A stretch of DNA of 64,000 bases from JAMLHH01 sp035515235 (lineage in GTDB: Bacteria; Bacteroidota; Bacteroidia; Chitinophagales; JADIYW01), in NCBI GenBank assembly GCA_035515235.1, contig DATJBS010000050.1, forward strand, positions 54,410-118,409, read 5' to 3'. Position numbers and translations under genes: made by a program. Under the pieces are notes generated by a model that had not been told where the DNA came from, did no database searches, and worked only from the letters and a program-made list of their open reading frames with translations. Below are positions 55,036 to 63,433 of the stretch, piece by piece (position 1 is the first letter of the stretch; each line of letters begins with the position of its first letter).

Positions 55036-55764
55036 ATGCCACAACTTATAATTCTCAGTTTACAAATCTTATACTTTTGCTTAGCATGGTCGCTCGTCAC
55101 ATTCAAGATTACGCCATTTTCAGATGCTTGGAATTACATTTCTGGACTACCTACTGATTCAATTCTTCCTGAGTGGGCGATTCATACGCATTACCTTTTT
55201 GCCCTCATTTTTATTACAAGCGGTATAACATTCACCTTAAGACTTAAAGTGATGAATTATATCAATTCTACAGCTTTGATTTTCTTAGTAATGCTATTAA
55301 TAAGCCTTGCTTTTAGTCCGGAGTTATATGTAATCAATTTGATAAAATATTCATACATCGTTTTCATTCCATACATTTTCCAGAAAATCATTGTACAAGA
55401 CAGTGCCAATATTCAGAGATGGATTAAAACAAGCATACTCTTGTCTTTGCTATACGCTACATACCATATCAGCGTCTATTTATTCAAGACTAGCTATACC
55501 TTCGAAGCTATGTCGACAGTACTTCCTTTCGCAATAGCAATAATAGGTATTCTAGTAGCAACAGCATTATATTCTAAAAGATTTTACAAATTATCGCTCC
55601 ACCTATCTATACTATTTTTGATAGCATCAAGCTCAATAGATTTCTTACAAATCTTCAAAAACGCACAAGGTTTTGATTATAATATGATACCTATATTAGT
55701 TATTAGTTGGTCCATGATACTTTTTACATTTTGGGTACGTAAGATGTCAGTCGCTCAAGCATAG
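55036..55764 (+). CDS. Polytopic membrane protein of unknown function
   Basis: The 242-residue protein has about seven hydrophobic segments and few charged residues. No family motif is visible. It diverges from the START gene. Structured element copy 3 lies 57 nt after its stop. Confidence 0.6.
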   Translation: MPQLIILSLQILYFCLAWSLVTFKITPFSDAWNYISGLPTDSILPEWAIHTHYLFALIFITSGITFTLRLKVMNYINSTALIFLVMLLISLAFSPELYVINLIKYSYIVFIPYIFQKIIVQDSANIQRWIKTSILLSLLYATYHISVYLFKTSYTFEAMSTVLPFAIAIIGILVATALYSKRFYKLSLHLSILFLIASSSIDFLQIFKNAQGFDYNMIPILVISWSMILFTFWVRKMSVAQA

Positions 55765-55820
55765 CTAACTTCGTTTGTCTCAAATTCCATAAATCATTTA
55801 TAATATTTGTCTAATTATTT

Positions 55821-55890
55821 GGGCGGCAACCGGGCTTTCGGCATGTAGTCTTCCACTTCGTTACAGAGCTATAGCCTCTATCCCTGCCGC
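55821..55890 (+). repeat. Structured downstream element, copy 3
   Basis: The closing stem is GCGGC (55823-55827) with GCCGC (55886-55890). Relative to copies 1 and 2, the middle A-T pair is replaced by G-C, a compensatory change that keeps pairing. CGGGCTTTCG and CCTCTATCCC are shared. It lies 57 nt after a same-strand stop. Confidence 0.65.
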
Positions 55891-55995
55891 GGTGCAGAGC
55901 CAAGAATCAGAAATCAGGAACCAATAATCATGTACTACTCTCTTCGTAACCGAACGAATTCTTTCGTATGGATTTCCGTAACCCCACTTGTCTTT

Positions 55996-56028
55996 AACTT
56001 TTCCAAAGTTTAAAACTTTGGAAAAGTT
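55996..56028. repeat. Perfect 33-bp palindrome
   Basis: Two 16-bp arms (starting AACTTTTCCAAAGTTT) surround one central base. No U-tract follows, so it is not a simple terminator. It lies in repeat-rich spacer with no gene. Confidence 0.75.
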
Positions 56029-56039
56029 CCTTTAAAAAC

Positions 56040-56417
56040 TACTATGTCATGCTGAAAGCATCTCTAAGAAAACAGTCACTCATCCACGCTGTACGACACC
56101 TTTCTTATGGATAAGCTAGCAGTCATTCTTTACCAAACCGTCATTCTGATTTAGTTCAGAATCATTTCAGAATCCATAAGGAATGCTCTTGAGATTGCGG
56201 GTCAAGCCCACAATGACATAGTACTCTGTCATTCTGAACCTTGTCATTCTGAATTTAGTTCAGAATCTATAAGGAATATGTTAAAGATTACTCCGTTCCT
56301 CGCAATGACGTATCGTATTAATTATGAATACTGTCATGCTGAAGCAGGATAGTCACTGAGCTTGTCGAAGTGAAAAACCTCTTAAATCTCTAGTTCTGAG
56401 GTCCTTTCAGGATGATA
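56040..56417. repeat. Second cluster of GTCATTCTGAA-type repeats
   Basis: Variants GTCATGCTGAAAG, GTCATTCTGATTTAGTTCAG, GTCATTCTGAACC and the closing GCCCACAATGAC or CGCAATGACG occur in series. CTGAGCTTGTCGAAG and CCTTTCAGGATG are further members of this relic family. The 950-bp gap 55765-56717 holds these repeats, element 3 and the palindrome, and no gene. Confidence 0.7.
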
Positions 56418-56717
56418 TTAATAGTATAAAATCTCCTTAATTCCTTAATGGTTAATTTAGATTATTACACGGTGATGGCTTAGTTTTACATACTTGTTAA
56501 CCTCTTTTAGGGATATACAATTTACAGTCGTCTGTGGTCAATGGTCTGTTGTCTAAATAAAATCCCACAAAATCGAAAGCATCACCCAAAATGAATTCTT
56601 GTTGACAAAAAGAGAGAATCATATCAAAATCAATTTGGTGATGTCATTTTGACGAAGGAAAAATCTCTTAAATAAAGATGCTACTATTTAAATCAACTAA
56701 ATTAAAATCCAATAAAT

Positions 56718-58172
56718 TTACTTGGCAGGGGGTTCAGGAGAATTCAGTTGATCGATAAAATCCTCTACAATTTCCTCCAATTTATCTGAGCCTTTCAGAG
56801 CACCCATCATACCATACATGGCAGCTTTACGATTTCCACCGCTTTCACCTCCACCTTTATTAGCGATATCCATTAACTTATTGAAGTAAGAAGGTGCAAG
56901 CATTTTTCTTAAACCTTTCACTGTATTGACTTGAAGAGATTTTTTAAGATTCTCCCAATTAAATCTTCCTGCTCTTTTGACCGCAGCTCTCAAATCATCT
57001 AAAAACATTTGTTCTTTTCCTACGTGAATGTCAGTCACAAAAATGTGAAGACTTGGAGGCAATTGTTGTCTGTTCAGATACCAACCATTCTCAGCCATTT
57101 CATCTGCAATAGAATGGACATCATATTTTTCAGAAGCAATTGCAAATAAAGTAGCTTCAGGATTTCCTAAAATCTCTAATCCGTCTATCGCTTTCACTCC
57201 TTCCATCATGATTCTTGTTGAGCGATATGCGTTCATTTGCATTTTGATATAACGCTCCTCTCCTATATAGTTCATTACAGCCCACGCAGCTGCAATTGCC
57301 CCACCCGGACGAGTGCCAGCAAACGATGGCGAACCATAAATCCCACCATTCCAATCTGTTTTGATATAAAACTGACCTTTTCTTAATTCTTTATTTTTAT
57401 ATAAAATTACAGAAGCTCCTTTTGCTGCATAACCGTATTTATGAGTATCTGCTGACATTGAAGTCACTCCAGGAACTCTAAAATCAAACTTTGGCAATAA
57501 CACTCCACCTTTTTCTAAAAATGGAAGCATATAACCACCGACACAACCATCTACGTGACAAAGAATATCGTTTTTCTGTGCTAATGCTGCTATGGCTTCT
57601 ATTGGATCTATTACACCTTGTGGATATTGAGGAGCGGAACCAATCATTAATACCGTATTAGGAGTAATTAATTTTTCCATCTCCACCACATTCACTCGAT
57701 AGTCATCATTGATCGGTGCTTCTACATACTTTAAACCAAAGAAATGACAAGCTTTTGGAAATGCAGGATGCGCTGTAGCAGGTGCGAGTACTTCTGGAAT
57801 ACCTACAATTGTTTTATTTTTAACAGCCCATTCTCTAGCAGACAATACTGCCATCATAATACTTTCTGTTCCACCAGAAGTCATAGTGCCTGTCACATTT
57901 TCATCGCCGTTCAGCATATGAGCTGTCATTCCGACTACTTCAGACTCCATCTTTCTCAAACTAGGAAATGCTGATGGATTCAATCCGTTAGTAGCAATGA
58001 AAGAAGTATATGCTTTTTTAGAAACTTCATAGATATCTTCTCCTGGATAAAATACATAACCAAAAAATTTACCTTCCGGCCAATTGATATCTTTTGCTTT
58101 GAAGGTTTCCATCTTTTGCAATAACTCATTTGCATCAGTACCTTTTGTAGGAATTTTAAAACGTGAGGTCAT
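56718..58172 (-). CDS. PLP-dependent decarboxylase / sphingosine-1-phosphate-lyase-like
   Basis: The 484-residue fold-type I PLP enzyme has GTMTSGGTESIMMAV, the Asp of HVDGCVGG (D208) and catalytic Lys K245 in SADTHKYGYAAKG. These segments and the overall order are those of S1P lyase and related decarboxylases (GNPSAFPSLRKMESEV here is NPSAFPSLRKMESE). In Bacteroidota with sphingo- or sulfonolipids it could cleave a phosphorylated long-chain base. It lies in a cluster with a kinase and aldolases, which leaves another small phosphorylated substrate possible. Confidence 0.75.
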   Translation of the reverse strand: MTSRFKIPTKGTDANELLQKMETFKAKDINWPEGKFFGYVFYPGEDIYEVSKKAYTSFIATNGLNPSAFPSLRKMESEVVGMTAHMLNGDENVTGTMTSGGTESIMMAVLSAREWAVKNKTIVGIPEVLAPATAHPAFPKACHFFGLKYVEAPINDDYRVNVVEMEKLITPNTVLMIGSAPQYPQGVIDPIEAIAALAQKNDILCHVDGCVGGYMLPFLEKGGVLLPKFDFRVPGVTSMSADTHKYGYAAKGASVILYKNKELRKGQFYIKTDWNGGIYGSPSFAGTRPGGAIAAAWAVMNYIGEERYIKMQMNAYRSTRIMMEGVKAIDGLEILGNPEATLFAIASEKYDVHSIADEMAENGWYLNRQQLPPSLHIFVTDIHVGKEQMFLDDLRAAVKRAGRFNWENLKKSLQVNTVKGLRKMLAPSYFNKLMDIANKGGGESGGNRKAAMYGMMGALKGSDKLEEIVEDFIDQLNSPEPPAK

Positions 58173-58252
58173 GTAGTATATATTATTTCAAAAATAGGCA
58201 AAGGAGTCTTTATCACCAAAAATGGTGAGAAGAAAATTAAAACTTTATTTTC

Positions 58253-58828
58253 CTAACTATCTCCTTTCTTACGAATACGGCTCAAGTTTTCTATACTCAT
58301 CCCTAAAAATGAAGCGATTACACCTAAAGGTGCTCTACGAATAATTTCTATTTTGTTTTGAAACAGATAGTCATAACGCTCTGCAGTAGTATTAAACTTC
58401 AACAAATAAGAGTGTGTAGATAATGACAAGTAATGATATTCAGCTATCAGCCTTCCTATTCTTTCCATTATAGGGTAAGTACGATATAATTCTTGCAAGT
58501 CGTCATAGCTCACATAGTATAAAGTACAGTCTTCTATCAATTCCATATTCTGCATAGAAGGTTGCTGATGAACAAAGCTGGAGAACTCCACCATAAACTC
58601 TCCATCTATACAAATATCTGTAGTATAATCTTTACCCTCTGAAGTGTAAAATGTTCGTGCTAATCCTTTTTCTACGAAATAAATATTCTCACAAACTTGA
58701 CCAGCTTTGAGCACCATCGTTCTTTTATGAAGTTGGGCTTTTTGGACTTTCGAAATAATATCTTCAACGACTTCAGCGGGTAATTCTTGAAACTCTTGAA
58801 GCTTATTGATAAAACTCTCTGCTTTCAT
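58253..58828 (-). CDS. Crp/Fnr-family regulator
   Basis: The 191-residue protein has a cyclic-nucleotide-binding fold (LHKRTMVLKAGQVCENIYFVEKG) and a C-terminal winged helix with LGVIASFLGMSIENLSRIRKK. No Fnr cysteine set is visible. It is 80 nt upstream of the S1P-lyase-like gene, reads the same way, and diverges from the aminotransferase operon. It may control both. Confidence 0.8.
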   Translation of the reverse strand: MKAESFINKLQEFQELPAEVVEDIISKVQKAQLHKRTMVLKAGQVCENIYFVEKGLARTFYTSEGKDYTTDICIDGEFMVEFSSFVHQQPSMQNMELIEDCTLYYVSYDDLQELYRTYPIMERIGRLIAEYHYLSLSTHSYLLKFNTTAERYDYLFQNKIEIIRRAPLGVIASFLGMSIENLSRIRKKGDS

Positions 58829-58976
58829 ATTCTCTAATTTACAATAGAAAATCTCGATTTCCCTAACTTTTGTGAAAAAATCTAATTTTGATAATTATCA
58901 ACATAAACTATCATATAAGAAAGGTATTTTTGAGAATATTACTTTTAAAAGAATAAACAACAACAATACACATAAG

Positions 58977-60455
58977 ATGGAAACAATTGTACAGGAAAAA
59001 ACTACTATCAATAATGGTTTTGCTATCAGTGAGTACCACGATATTAAACCTATTTATAAAAAACTAGAGAAATTAGTATCTCTCCCGCTCCAACATATCG
59101 AGCCAGAAAAGATGGAAGGTTACTTGGACTACTATAGATACAAGTGTACAAAATCTAAAGAAATCTATCAAAAAGCAATTCAGTACATCCCGGGAGGCGT
59201 TCAACATAACTTAGCATTCAATCATCCCTTCCCTTTAGCATTTACTAAAGCTGAAGGCGCATATCTATATGATGCAGATGGAAATAAATACATAGATTTT
59301 TTACAAGCAGGTGGCCCTACTGTTTTAGGTAGCAATTATCCTTCTGTACGTGAAAAGTGTATTGAATTATTGAATGAATGTGGACCTTCTACAGGTTTAT
59401 TGCATGAATATGAATCAAAATTAGCACAGTTAGTATGTGAAAACATTGCTTCTGTAGATCAATTCAGAATGTTAGGCAGTGGAACCGAAGCTGTAATGGG
59501 AGCATTAAGACTTGCTCGTATCAAAACTGGTAAATCTAAAATCATTAAAATTGGTGGAGCATATCACGGTTGGAGTGACCAAATGGTTTATGACTTAAGA
59601 ATACCTGGTACAAAGTTTTTTGATGCTAAAGGAATTCCATTCATGATGCATTGGCATACTCAGGCTGTTCCTCCTAATGATATTGAAGCTTTAGAGCGTA
59701 CCATGAAATGGAATAGACTTCGTGGTGGAACTGCCGCAGTGATTATCGAGCCATTAGGTCCAGAAAGTGGAACTTACCCTGTATACAAAGAATACTGTGC
59801 TGATATCAGAGCATTATGTGATAAATATGGTGCATTATTAATTTTCGACGAAGTAGTGACTGCTTTCCGTGTAGGAATGAGCGGCGCACAAGGATATTTC
59901 GGAGTCACACCTGATTTAACCATTTTCGGAAAAGTCATCGCTGGTGGTTATCCAGGAGCTGGAGGCATCGGTGGCAAAGCTGAGTACATGGATGGATTAG
60001 CTGCTGGTCTCCAAGGAGGCAAGAAAGTAAAAGTCGGCGGTACATTGGCTGCAAATCCGTTAAGCTGTTGCGCTGGATATTATACATTGAAAGAAATTAA
60101 AGAACAACAAGCTTGTGAGAAAGCAGGCCAAGCTGGAGATAGAATAACTAAAGGCTTGAACGACTTAATCGATCAATACGATTTGCCATTTGTAGCTTAC
60201 AATCAAGGTTCGATTTGCCACTTAGAAACTGCAGGTACATTATTCGAAAAAATTGAAATCTTAAAAATCAAATCTGTATTAGCTCGTATCAATGATCGTA
60301 AAAAATTGATGGAAGAATACGGTGCTGCTTATATGGCTGAAGGAGTTGTTACTTTAGCTGGAAGTAGATTATACATGAGCATGGCAGATACTGACGAAGT
60401 CGTAGATGATGCTTTAAATAGATTCGAAAGAGTATTCAAAAACGTGAAGAAATAA
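58977..60455 (+). CDS. Class III aminotransferase / glutamate-1-semialdehyde aminomutase-like
   Basis: The product is 492 residues from the ATG at 58977 (METIVQEKTT). A GTG at 58872 gives 35 extra residues and is less likely. The fold-type I PLP enzyme has GSGTEAVMGALRLARI, FDEVVTAFR and catalytic K319 in FGKVIAGGYPGAGGIGG, the aminomutase signature. A stand-alone haem-pathway role is unlikely because the enzyme sits in an operon with an FGGY kinase and aldolases. It may transaminate an aldehyde or amino-sugar intermediate. The substrate is unknown. Confidence 0.8.
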   Translation: METIVQEKTTINNGFAISEYHDIKPIYKKLEKLVSLPLQHIEPEKMEGYLDYYRYKCTKSKEIYQKAIQYIPGGVQHNLAFNHPFPLAFTKAEGAYLYDADGNKYIDFLQAGGPTVLGSNYPSVREKCIELLNECGPSTGLLHEYESKLAQLVCENIASVDQFRMLGSGTEAVMGALRLARIKTGKSKIIKIGGAYHGWSDQMVYDLRIPGTKFFDAKGIPFMMHWHTQAVPPNDIEALERTMKWNRLRGGTAAVIIEPLGPESGTYPVYKEYCADIRALCDKYGALLIFDEVVTAFRVGMSGAQGYFGVTPDLTIFGKVIAGGYPGAGGIGGKAEYMDGLAAGLQGGKKVKVGGTLAANPLSCCAGYYTLKEIKEQQACEKAGQAGDRITKGLNDLIDQYDLPFVAYNQGSICHLETAGTLFEKIEILKIKSVLARINDRKKLMEEYGAAYMAEGVVTLAGSRLYMSMADTDEVVDDALNRFERVFKNVKK

Positions 60456-60456
60456 A

Positions 60457-61983
60457 GTGGCGTACTATCTAGCATATGATGTAGGTACAAGTAGCGTAAA
60501 AGCTATTTTAGTCAATGATGCAGGAAAAATTATTTCTGCTTCTTCTGCATCGTATCCATTATTAATGCCGCAATCTGGTTGGGTAGAACAAGTTCCTTCT
60601 GATTATTGGGAGGCTATTTGCAAAGTGACACAATCTATTGTAAGTGAAAGCAATATACCAAAAAGAGAAATAAAAGCTTTAGCCTTTTCTTGTCAGTCTA
60701 TGGGCATAATTCCTGTGACTGAAAGTGGTGAAGTTTTGTATAATAACATCTCTTGGGTAGATGGACGCGCTGAAGAGTTTGCTGTAAAAGGCATGAGAAA
60801 ATTTGGCGGCAAGAAAATTTTCAAAGCCATCGTCGGTGTAGAAATTACAGGAAAAGATGTGATTCCAAAGCTATTATGGTTGAAAGACAAAAAGCCAGAT
60901 ATCTTTCAAAAAACACATAAATTTCTAGATGTCGGAGGATATTTAAAATACCAATGCACAGGTAAAATGGTGGCAGAGTGGTCTGGCGCTTGCTCCTATG
61001 CATTCAACTTAAAATCCAAAGATTGGGAAAATCTATTCTTCAAAGTCACTGGAGTCGGCACTGATAAACTTCCTGAATTAGTAAAATCAACAGACTTAGT
61101 AGGAACTTTAACTTTACAAGCCGCTCAATCCATGGGTTTAGACACTCATGTCAAAGTTTATGGTGGCTGTGATGATACACAAGCTGCTGCAGTAGGTACA
61201 ACAGCTATTTCTGAAGGTGAAGCTCATATCTATACAGGCACATCTGCTTGGGTAGGCGTAATAACTAGCAATGCTCCTAAATTCAAAAATGGAGTATTCT
61301 GCTTACAAAGTGCTGATCCAACAAAGAATTTAGTAGTGGGCATTACAGAATCAGCAGGTGTCAATACTGAATGGCTATTAGAGAATTTCTATCAGAATGA
61401 GTTAAAATCTTTATCTAAGGGTGAAGTTTATCAACTTATGGAAGATGAAGTCAAAAATACTCCTGAAGGTGCCGAACATTTAATCATGACTCCTTGGTTT
61501 TTAGGAGAAAGATGTCCTGTAAGTACGACTACTACGCGTTCTACACTATTCAATTTGACGCATCAACATACAAGAGGCCATATCGCTAGAGCTAATCTAG
61601 AAGGAATTGCACATAACTTGAGATGGTCGATTGACAATCTTGAGAAAGATTTTAACTTTAAAATATCTTCGCTCAAAATTACTGGTGGCGGTAGCGTCAA
61701 TAAGACTTGGATGCAAATTATTTCTGATATCACAGAGAGAAAAATCCAAACTACTTCTCAACCGCTCAATGCTGGAGCTATGGGAGCTGCCGTAGTGGCA
61801 ATGGTTGGAGATGGTGCTTTAAAAACCTTTGATGAGATTTCAAAATTGATTCAAATAACAGATACTTTCCATCCACGAAATGAGTTTTCAGAAACCTATC
61901 TTGAAGCACATCAAACCTATAGAGCTGTTTATCAAAATCTAGCTCAAACTTATCAAACTGTAAACAAAAAGAGATTTGAATAA
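60457..61983 (+). CDS. FGGY-family sugar kinase
   Basis: The start is GTG at 60457, two bases after the previous stop, giving VAYYLAYDVGTSSVKAI. It has the ATP-binding DxGTSS (residue 8 on), YTGTSAWVG and the C-terminal ITGGGSVNKTWMQI motif. At 508 residues it has normal FGGY length, near xylulokinase and other polyol or ketose kinases. It follows the aminotransferase gene and precedes two aldolase genes, so it should phosphorylate the substrate that the aldolase cleaves. Confidence 0.85.
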   Translation: MAYYLAYDVGTSSVKAILVNDAGKIISASSASYPLLMPQSGWVEQVPSDYWEAICKVTQSIVSESNIPKREIKALAFSCQSMGIIPVTESGEVLYNNISWVDGRAEEFAVKGMRKFGGKKIFKAIVGVEITGKDVIPKLLWLKDKKPDIFQKTHKFLDVGGYLKYQCTGKMVAEWSGACSYAFNLKSKDWENLFFKVTGVGTDKLPELVKSTDLVGTLTLQAAQSMGLDTHVKVYGGCDDTQAAAVGTTAISEGEAHIYTGTSAWVGVITSNAPKFKNGVFCLQSADPTKNLVVGITESAGVNTEWLLENFYQNELKSLSKGEVYQLMEDEVKNTPEGAEHLIMTPWFLGERCPVSTTTTRSTLFNLTHQHTRGHIARANLEGIAHNLRWSIDNLEKDFNFKISSLKITGGGSVNKTWMQIISDITERKIQTTSQPLNAGAMGAAVVAMVGDGALKTFDEISKLIQITDTFHPRNEFSETYLEAHQTYRAVYQNLAQTYQTVNKKRFE

Positions 61984-61987
61984 TATA

Positions 61988-62569
61988 ATGACAGATATCC
62001 AACAAGCTCGTGAAATAGTTTGCGCATCTGGAAAGAAATTAGTGAAAGAAGGTCTTATAGCTAGAACTTGGGGCAATGTTAGTGTCAGAGTTAGCGAAAG
62101 AGAAATGATCATCACTCCTAGTGGAAGAAAATATGATGAACTTCACCCGGAAGACATGGTATTAGTAGATATTTACACTCTAAAATACCAAGGTATAAAA
62201 CCATCTTCTGAATTAAAGCTTCACTGCGAAATTTACAAGACAAGGCCTCATATTCAATCAGTTATACACACTCATCAATTGTACGCTTCAATAGTTGCAG
62301 CTGCTCAAAAAGATGTGGAAGTATTAGATCCCGATCATCAGAAAATTTTAGGAGGCACTGTGATTAAAGCTGCCCCTTATGCGCTACCAAATAGTAAAGC
62401 CATCACAGTCGATACTGCAAAAGCTGTAGGCGAAACCAATGCAGCACTAATGGCGAATCATGGCGCATTATGCATTGGAGTCAATATGGAAAATACTTTT
62501 AACGTAGCACATACTTTAGAAGCAGCTTGCAAACAGTTTATAGAATTTAAAAAAATACAATCTCAGTGA
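61988..62569 (+). CDS. Class II aldolase (fuculose-phosphate aldolase-like)
   Basis: The product is 193 residues from the ATG at 61988. Zinc ligands H94 and H96 (IHTHQ) and H158 (NHG), and catalytic E75 (SSELKLH), are in the places seen in L-fuculose-1-phosphate aldolase. It should cleave a ketose 1-phosphate or a related phosphorylated polyol. The next gene is a degenerate homologue that starts in a GTGA overlap (62566-62569). Confidence 0.85.
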   Translation: MTDIQQAREIVCASGKKLVKEGLIARTWGNVSVRVSEREMIITPSGRKYDELHPEDMVLVDIYTLKYQGIKPSSELKLHCEIYKTRPHIQSVIHTHQLYASIVAAAQKDVEVLDPDHQKILGGTVIKAAPYALPNSKAITVDTAKAVGETNAALMANHGALCIGVNMENTFNVAHTLEAACKQFIEFKKIQSQ

Positions 62570-63171
62570 ATTTAAAATCTGCACAAGAACTCATCCTTCA
62601 AGCACAATCCTATTTTGATCATCATTCAGAAGGTTATCAGACTTGGGGAAAAGTAGAACTGAAGCAAGTAGCTATTAGAGTCGATAAAAATAAAATACTT
62701 ATCTCCCATCCTACTAAATCGCTATCTGAACAAACCATACAAGATTTCGAGCTAATACCTTCAAAAGGAAAAACTTATTTTCAGAAAATATTTTTTTGGA
62801 AATGGAATATGGAAGTAGCTTTCATAACCAAACAAGAATATGCTTCTCAAGTCAAAGAAACGATTCCTCCTATCTTAGATGATCAAGCTCAGCTTTTAGG
62901 TGTAAATATCAAAATCACCAATAAACCTGAAGATATCATCTGTACTTTATTCAGTAGATACGCTACTATCTTGCAGAATGGCCAAAGTATTTGTATTGGA
63001 AAAACTTTTGAAGATACATTTGTGGCCGCTCAGTTATTAGAAAAAACTTCTAAAGCTTGGGTCGAAGGCAAATATTTAGGTGGTGCAATTCCTATCAATA
63101 TCATCGAAGCTTGGGCAATGCAACAGTTTTATTTATTGAAATATTCTAAAGAAGCACAGAAAAATAAATAA
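62566..63171 (+). CDS. Degenerate class II aldolase paralogue
   Basis: The GTG start overlaps the aldolase stop by 4 nt. The protein aligns with the active paralogue across AFITKQEYASQV (against VIHTHQLYASIV) and LQNGQSICIGKTFEDTFVAA (against MANHGALCIGVNMENTFNVA). The metal ligands H94, H96 and H158 are replaced by I87, K89 and Gly, so it cannot bind zinc in the usual way. It may be a regulatory or structural partner of the active aldolase. Confidence 0.75.
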   Translation: MNLKSAQELILQAQSYFDHHSEGYQTWGKVELKQVAIRVDKNKILISHPTKSLSEQTIQDFELIPSKGKTYFQKIFFWKWNMEVAFITKQEYASQVKETIPPILDDQAQLLGVNIKITNKPEDIICTLFSRYATILQNGQSICIGKTFEDTFVAAQLLEKTSKAWVEGKYLGGAIPINIIEAWAMQQFYLLKYSKEAQKNK

Positions 63172-63174
63172 GAA

Positions 63175-63196
63175 GAGATTTATAAACCATAATCTC
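63175..63196 (+). terminator. Weak hairpin GAGATT-N10-AATCTC after the aldolase operon
   Basis: The 6-bp stem lies just after the stop at 63171 and is followed by CTTTGTGTTTTG, an imperfect U-tract. It may end the operon before the Cys leader promoter. Confidence 0.4.
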
Positions 63197-63245
63197 CTTT
63201 GTGTTTTGTTAACATTGCATATATGTAATTATAAAAAACAAAATG

Positions 63246-63253
63246 TACATTTG
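63246..63253 (+). promoter_or_regulatory. -7 box TACATTTG of the Cys leader transcript
   Basis: It fits TAnnTTTG and ends 7 bp before the leader ATG. Transcription starting 5-7 nt later would give a leaderless or nearly leaderless mRNA. The -33 element is imperfect (ATG at 63223-63225). Confidence 0.5.
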
Positions 63254-63260
63254 TTAAACG

Positions 63261-63338
63261 ATGATTCAAGCCTTACAAATAGCCAATATTGCAACAATTT
63301 GTTGTTGTTGCTGTTGTTGTCATATGACTAATGGGTGA
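63261..63338 (+). CDS. Polycysteine leader peptide (25 codons)
   Basis: The ORF encodes MIQALQIANIATI, then seven consecutive Cys (63300-63320; codons TGT TGT TGT TGC TGT TGT TGT), then HMTNG and a TGA at 63336-63338. The TGC among the TGT codons shows it is not a plain microsatellite, so selection for Cys codons is likely. It lies 95 nt before a cysteine-synthase-family gene and contains the first strand of an antiterminator at its stop. The peptide itself probably has no function; its translation senses Cys-tRNA supply. Confidence 0.85.
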   Translation: MIQALQIANIATICCCCCCCHMTNG

Positions 63339-63409
63339 GGATTACATAAAATGAAGTCATTTGTATATTTTTGATATATCTACCTCGCCCGAAAAAGCGA
63401 GGTTTTTTT
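63271..63409 (+). promoter_or_regulatory. Cysteine-responsive transcription attenuator
   Basis: Three mutually exclusive pairings are visible. Segment 1, CCTTAC (63271-63276), pairs with GTGAGG (63335-63340). Segment 2, GGGTGAGG (63333-63340), overlaps the leader stop codon and pairs with segment 3, CCTCGCCC (63383-63390), over eight positions including one G-U. Segment 3 also pairs with segment 4, GCGAGG, to make the terminator. A ribosome at the stop codon covers segment 2 and permits termination. A ribosome stalled on the early Cys codons leaves segment 2 free to form the antiterminator. Confidence 0.8.
63383..63409 (+). terminator. Attenuator terminator hairpin
   Basis: Stem CCTCGC (63383-63388) with GCGAGG (63397-63402), loop CCGAAAAA, then seven T (63403-63409). 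It is a textbook intrinsic terminator, located 24 nt before the structural gene. Confidence 0.9.
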
Positions 63410-63433
63410 ATTGCAAAAACTAAAGAATTTAAA

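Noticed and set aside
56429..56717. Small RNA or gene in the spacer before the S1P-lyase-like gene
   Set aside because: No hairpin with a U-tract, no ORF and no promoter box were found.
58872..58976. GTG start giving a 35-residue extension of the aminotransferase
   Set aside because: The extension is Asn- and Lys-rich and has no family match, and an ATG at 58977 fits better.
63300..63320. TGT microsatellite without function
   Set aside because: One codon is TGC, the run is in frame in a short ORF ending in an antiterminator strand, and the next gene makes cysteine, which together favour a leader peptide.
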